From: Gymnogyps californianus
Lineage: Eukaryota; Chordata; Aves; Accipitriformes; Cathartidae
NCBI RefSeq assembly: GCF_018139145.2
Contig: NC_059477.1
Coordinates: forward strand, 43,461,502 to 43,525,501
Direction: 5' to 3'
DNA: 64,000 nucleotides
The notes under the pieces are model-generated. The model ran no database searches and was not told the DNA's origin. It was given only the letters and a program-made list of their open reading frames with translations. The translations under genes and the position numbers were made by a program. Below, in pieces: positions 58,753-64,000 of the stretch (within the stretch, counting starts at the first letter, position 1; the number at the start of each line of letters is the position of its first letter).

Positions 58753-59947
58753 GTCTATCAATTACTCTCTCTGATATGAGCAAAGATAATACCAACAATT
58801 GCAGAAACACAACATGTTTTTAAAGAAACCACTGATGCGTAAACTGAATTATCTCAGTACATTGCTGCTCCATAGAAGTAATACTCACTCCTTAAAAATG
58901 CAGGCGCAGGGATGAGAAATACAGGCAGAATGAAGGGAAAAGCAGAAAACGAGAGTCTGCTGCATCCAGGCCAGCGCGGGCTCCTCGCGAAGGCAGCCGG
59001 GCTCCTCAGCCTCGCCCAGCTTCTGCCCCGCTGCCACCTTACACCAGTTCCTACTGCTTCCCCCCCCTTTTTCCCTCCTCTCCAATGGGAAAATTTGCTC
59101 GCTATGTTTTTCTGCCACCAGCGGATGAACTGCTGGAGCCTGTGGCTGCCAGCACCCAGCTCAGCCCCTGGGATGGGCTGGTTTGCCTTACCCGAAATGC
59201 CCCCCCATGCCCTCCCCGAACATTCATATCAACATACCTGAGGAGTTTTATAAGAGATGTATACTTAGTATGTCTATTTGATAAAATGTAAAGGTATCAA
59301 TTCAAAGGCAATTTACATTAAAAAAAAAAACCACAAAGAAACCACACATGAAAAATAGCACCCAAGCAACAATTTCTTCCTGATTCTGTTTTCCCAGGCA
59401 TTGCTATTTTTAATTCAGCAGCCCTCCACAACTGCATTTGCGAGGACATTACTGTGGACACCCCAAACCAAGTTCATCCCTGGCTCCATCAAACGCCATA
59501 AAGAGTCAACTGTGCCACACCAGAGATCTGGCCGTTTACCCTATCTGCATGGCACTCTGTTTTAAAAAGTGAGTCCTTCCAAACCTCGGGGTGTTTTACA
59601 CCCTTTCCTTCCACAGGCTGCACACCATGCTGCAGAAAATCCAAGTTCATCTGCCTTTTCTGCTTTCCCTCCACAGAGCAAGCCATCCCGAGCCACATGG
59701 ACGCCTTTCGTGCTCGGATCTTCCTCCTCCGCACTTTGACAAATCCAGAGCGGCTCCACTGATATTAAAGGTATTGGTCCGGACTTACACCAGAGCAAAC
59801 GAGCACACAGCTTGACCTTTTCTCTCCTTCCGTTCAGACCTCCTAATGGTTTTTTTAATAGGAAAGATAAAATATTTGTAAAACAAAGGAAATCCCTCAA
59901 ATACCATGTAAATTCCCCTTCTAATTTTCCCAGATTCTTTTTGAAAC

Positions 59948-59955
<8 letters not shown>
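58753..59955. other. single-copy DNA, no gene seen
   Basis: A GC-richer patch at 58960-59230 gives a 109-codon frame without domain. No repeat recognised. Confidence 0.45.
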
Positions 59956-59981
<26 letters not shown>

Positions 59982-60003
59982 CAAAAAAACCCCCCCACAC
60001 ACA
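59956..60003. repeat. A26 run followed by C7 and CA repeat
   Basis: Pure A26 (59956-59981), then CAAAAAAACCCCCCC and ACACACACA. Antisense frames reading polyphenylalanine across it are artefacts. Confidence 0.9.
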
Positions 60004-61130
60004 CAACCAAAACCTGCAAAGAGAAATTGGCCACACTTTCCCCTCGGTCTCTACTTCTCTGTTGCACCTCCAAGCCTGCCACCCATGCGCTCGGCCCAGC
60101 TCCCTCCCGCGCTCCCCCCAAAACGCCCCGCTCGGAAGCCTGGGACAGGGATCTGGCTTTGGACCTGCCCTCGCATTTTGGCTAGCCCCTTTGCTTCACA
60201 CGTTAACATCTCCTGCAGCCTCAGTGATACAGCTCTGCTTTTGCCTTTGAAGGTTAATATTAATGAAATCTTAAGGACCTCATTCAGCTGAGGACAGGCA
60301 GTGCACGGATTCCTTTCGGTTACAGCTTCTCGGGCAATTCAGAAAGATCCAGCACCTTTTCTTTACCTAACGTATTTTCCCTGTCCTTAAGTTTGCTTTT
60401 AACTCACTCCTTCTCCAAAGCTCCCAAGGTTTCCCGTTTGGCATTTGCTTAGTCATTTTGTTAGAAGTGCACTAAGTGGATTAATATTACTTTTATATTC
60501 ATTGTGTCTTCTAAAGTTATTAACAAGCACAGCTCTTCTGAAATGAGCGAAAGCTAATGATAAAAAATACTTTTATTCTCCGCCTCAAACAAAGTACTTT
60601 TGCTGAAATCAAAAAGTCCCACTTTCATTTGTGTCATTTTTTTAAACCTAGTAATCACAGCAAAGCAGCATTACTAACTTCTGAGTCATCAGCAGCATAA
60701 ATAAAGCTTTCACAAATTGCAATAATTTCTCATCAAGGCTTCCCCACAGAGAAAAAAAAAACCAAATCAACACAATGTCACGTATCAAAAGTCAAAGGCT
60801 GGTACAGAACGTTTTTGGGAACAAAAGAAATTGCAGAAAACAAGAGCAGAACATCTAACAGAAACAGGAGAGAGTGCAACGGAGCCACGGCTCTGCAACA
60901 GCTCCGTGCACTCCAGGGAAGTCTGCTCGAGCAGAATAACCCTCGCCGCTCACAGACGGCGGTCTTCTCACTGCTAAAACAGCTGGGAAAAACCGCTCCT
61001 GAGCGGGGTGTTCCGAATTTTCTCCTTTCTGACTTTGAGGGAGAGCTCTCCACGTTCTGCAACGGCGAAGAGAAGTTGGAGTCCTGTCTCTTTTCTTTTA
61101 CACTAGAAATAAGGCCGATAACAAAGTTTT
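60004..61130. other. single-copy DNA up to the CR1 3' end, no gene seen
   Basis: No repeat recognised. The 226-codon plus-strand frame beginning at 60815 is mostly the antisense of the CR1 copy that follows and is not a gene. Confidence 0.5.
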
Positions 61131-61787
61131 CATTCACAGAACGGCTGAGGTTGGAAGGGGCCTCTGGAGGTCACCTTGTCCAAACCCCCTGCTCGAGCAG
61201 TGCTGCCCAGAGCCCGTTGCCCAGGGCCATGTCCAGACTGCTTTTGGATACCTCCGAGGTGGGAGCCTCCACAACCTCCCTGGGCACCCTGTGCCAGTGC
61301 TTGGTCACTGTCACGGTGACAAAGTGCTTCCTGATGTTCAGAGGGAACCTCCTGTGTTTCAGTCTGTGCCCATTGTCCCTTGTCCTGTCACTGGGCACCT
61401 CTGAAAAGAGCCTGGCTCTGTCCTCTTTGCACCCTCCCTTCAGGTATTCGTACACCTTGGTGATATCCCCCTCAGCCTTCTCTTCTCCAGGCTGAACCGT
61501 CCCAGCTCCCTCAGCCTTTCCTCACAGGAGAGATGCTCCAGTCCCTTAATCATCTTCGTGGCCCTTTGTTGGACTCTTTCCAGTATGTTCACATCTCTCT
61601 CGTACTGGGGAGCCCAGAACTGGACCCAGCGCTCCAGGTACGGCCCCACCAGTGCCGAGCAGAGGGGAAGGTTCACCTCCCTCAACCTGCTGGCACCACT
61701 CCTCCCGATGCAGCCCCGGACACCGTTCACTTTCTCCGCAGCAAGGGCACGTTGCTGGCTTATGGTTGCCTTGGTGTCCACCAGGAC
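61131..61787 (-). mobile_element. CR1 LINE 3' fragment, youngest copy in the window
   Basis: On the minus strand the fragment runs from about 61787 to its 3' end at 61131. It covers the C-terminal coding part of ORF2 and the very short 3' UTR with the AGGCCCCTTCCAACCTCAGC and TTCTGTGA signature that ends bird CR1 elements. The 5' truncation is typical of the family. Only one copy of the terminal 8-base word is visible. Sequence identity to the remembered bird CR1 coding pattern is high, so it is the youngest of the four CR1 copies. It is the main mobile-element evidence, with the LTR, that the DNA is avian. Confidence 0.92.
61171..61781 (-). pseudogene. CR1 ORF2 C-terminal remnant, frameshifted
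   Basis: This is the end of the CR1 endonuclease/reverse-transcriptase protein, downstream of the catalytic RT core, so no catalytic residues are present. Two overlapping minus-strand frames cover it. The upstream one (61781 down to 61440) contains ERDVNILERVQQRATKMIKG and LSCEERLRELGRFSLEKRRL. The downstream one (61455 down to 61171) starts MYEYLKGGCKEDRARLF and contains SDRTRDNGHRLKHRRF and WHRVPREVVEAP. A one-base shift at the C5 run at 61467-61471 (G5 on the element strand) separates them. The conventional stop is lost, and the second frame ends in the 3' UTR. It is a dead copy: truncated and frameshifted. Confidence 0.88.
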
Positions 61788-64000
61788 CCAACGCTACTTG
61801 TTCCCTGTAGCACCGTTTCTTCCTCTCAGCACCGCATTTTCCCTACAGCTTCATCTCCAGCTTCCGCAGCGCCTCTCTGCTGCTTATAAATGATCCCTGG
61901 GGCACCGTAGCCATTAGCTCAATCACTACACAAGACAGTCTCTTTTTCCACATCCAGCAAGTAAAAATTCACAAACCTAAATTAAATGGACTGTGATGCA
62001 ACCCATCACTCTGCTGTAACCCTGACAAAAAAGGATGGCTCTCCTGCATGGGCAGGCTGCATGGACCTCAGTTTAATTAAAAGCCTACAGGAATCATTGA
62101 TCCACAATCACACCCTTTGGTATTTTTGCTGATGCTGCGACTTCACGACGAATCCGGGGTTTATTTAGAAATACATTTTAACATTCAGCACAGAATTATG
62201 CTTCCCTTTATCACAAAGCTTTTTCACTGTTCAGCCGTGGATCCCAGCCTGCTGGCACACCATCCATTGCTCACAGCCTTCGGGAAACACCAGCTTAGCA
62301 GCGACGTTGACTCAGCAAGGGCAAGTTCAGCAGATCACAAACTACGTACGGCACCTCGGCATACAGAATGGTCTGAAAGTAAATGCCGTCTGCCACATAG
62401 AACTCTTAATTCTCAATAGAATTATTGTCCTAAAACTGCAGCTTTCCAAATCCCAGGACCCATTGCAGTGGGCAGCATTGAAACACCTCAGGTGTCTGTA
62501 CGTTTTGAAATAACGTGTGAGAAAATCCTGCCCCTGGTATGCAATTACTGAATCTTTCACAGAGAACACACCGCGTAATTTTTTTTTCCCCTACCACTTC
62601 CTTATTTTCTTACCTCCTCTTAAAATACAGTGTGTCTATTAAGGATTATAGGGCAGAGAATGGATTTTATTAAATATTAAATTTTCTACGGTATATGTAA
62701 TTTGGAGTTTGTCAGATCTGAGTCTCAGTAAGTTATGAGCTCAAAATTTGTAGACTAGAATAGATTATATATTTTATTGGATCTTCACTGGGCTGCATCC
62801 ATCATGTACTTTCTTTTACCCCATCAGTAAGTAACAATTAAGGTAAATTTACGACAACAATCCTTACAACAGGTATATACAAACGTTTACAAACACTTAC
62901 TTTACTACACCACCAACCCACTGCCACGAGCTCCGCACGGCCACGTGCACGCAGATCTTCCCAAGGACTTCTGGCAACCAGAGGTGGCAAAGCGCCTTTT
63001 GCGAGTTATGCCAGAATTTAGTAGTTGCCTTTGCTGCAATCAGGGTGGACCCTTGAGAGACACAAATCCCCCGCTAGTACCATTGAAGAGACCGTGGGGC
63101 AAAGACAGCCCTCTGCTGATCTAGGCTGCAACTTAACCCACCCGAGAAATTTTGTTCTTGAAGGAGACTTTTGAGCATGGCCGAAATTCTCCGGTTCCCG
63201 TTCTGCACTCCCCTTTAACATGTCCTTACCCTTAAGCAGCAATTTGCAAGCATGAAGCGGGGCCGGGGGGTGGGAAAAGCTTTTCATGTCCTTAGAAATC
63301 AAACCTCTTACTTAACGCCTTGCTAGGTTATCTGCAAAACGTCAATTCTTTTAGGAATTATTGTTGCAAAAGAGAAAAATCAAGATCATTTACATCCATT
63401 TTATGCCCCAGCCAGCCTGGAACCCAAAGCAGCCGAGTTACTTCTTTATTTACTGCTATTATGAGGTGAGAATACGAAAAGGTCTTTCTCTTCCTCACGA
63501 ACCTGAGCAACCAGAGGGAGTAATCCAAAATCCACGAGAGGGAAAGAATTCCTCAATGTGACTCTAAGTGTGCGTCCTTGGAGGATCTCGGGTACCTCAT
63601 CTCACAAGCAAAACAGGTAATTAGCAGTTTCAGTACTCAGACGTTTCGTGATGTCTCTGAGAGGTGCCGTATACAACGGCATCAAAAACGCTCACATTTG
63701 TCACTGGAATAGACCCTGCTGCAGCAGAGCACAAATCCGTGGGTACAGTCAATGACAAGCACCGATTCAACAGATGACACCACTCCCCAATGTTAAATAC
63801 AGGACAGATTTGGTTATTATAATTTATTTCTGCGTGTATTCTGTAGAACTCGAGACAGGTGAGTTAAGGCTAAATACCAAGAAAAAAAAAAATCAGTAAG
63901 AGTGGAATTATGCATTCAAGGCTTATTTTTCAAACAAACCTAAATCAAGCAGCCTCATCACCTATTTTTTAATCTTAGAAGTAGTCCTTTTCATCCAAAA
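61788..64000. other. single-copy DNA, no gene seen
   Basis: No recognised repeat, RNA gene or exon. AT-rich slices (62570-62900) alternate with mixed sequence. Frames are at or below 100 codons and lack domains. An A11 run sits near 63881-63891. Confidence 0.5.

Noticed and set aside
60815..61495. 226-codon plus-strand frame
   Set aside because: Its second half is the antisense of the CR1 ORF2 remnant; the first half has no domain.

Overview
This window looks like a stretch of bird nuclear genome from a gene-poor region. I found no protein-coding exon, tRNA, rRNA or known small RNA that I can defend. The bird assignment rests on interspersed repeats. There is a chicken-repeat-1 (CR1) LINE 3' end with a readable ORF2 C-terminus, older CR1 copies, and a 1.1-kb TG...CA-bounded LTR that I recognise as a high-copy element of non-galliform birds. 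L1/Alu-type repeats are absent. The sequence is mostly AT-rich and single copy, with short GC- and CpG-rich pockets. Open reading frames are all short, lack recognisable domains, and often overlap on both strands; apart from the CR1 pieces I treat them as chance.

Layout. 1-10.6 kb: single-copy DNA with a GC minisatellite (1.1 kb), a perfect 22-bp palindrome centred on TAATTA (1.69 kb), an ancient repeat relic (3.6 kb) and a CpG-dense pocket (4.6-4.85 kb). 10.6-20.6 kb: AT-rich DNA with recurrent GC-rich pockets, two homeodomain-motif arrays (16.25 and 18.33 kb) and another ancient relic (17.8 kb). 20.6-21.75 kb: a solo LTR with internal tandem units. 21.75-41 kb: single-copy DNA with one ancient CR1 (26.7 kb) and several slices that read like conserved non-coding elements. 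41-46 kb: the most regulatory-looking part, a CpG island at 42.7-43.4 kb carrying six TGACAG (TALE/MEIS-type) motifs plus CAATTA sites. It is flanked by an AGAGC microsatellite, a MIR-like SINE and ancient relics. 46-64 kb: single-copy DNA with three more CR1 copies (49.3, 56.0 and 61.1-61.8 kb), many poly(A/T) tracts and a 29-base G run (54.70 kb).

As a whole, I read this as part of a gene desert holding distal regulatory DNA of an unidentified developmental gene. No previously undescribed coding system is visible. The best leads are the TGACAG-rich CpG island, the 22-bp TAATTA palindrome and the two homeodomain-site arrays. Calls of conserved non-coding DNA are pattern judgements from one sequence and would be settled by multi-species alignment.
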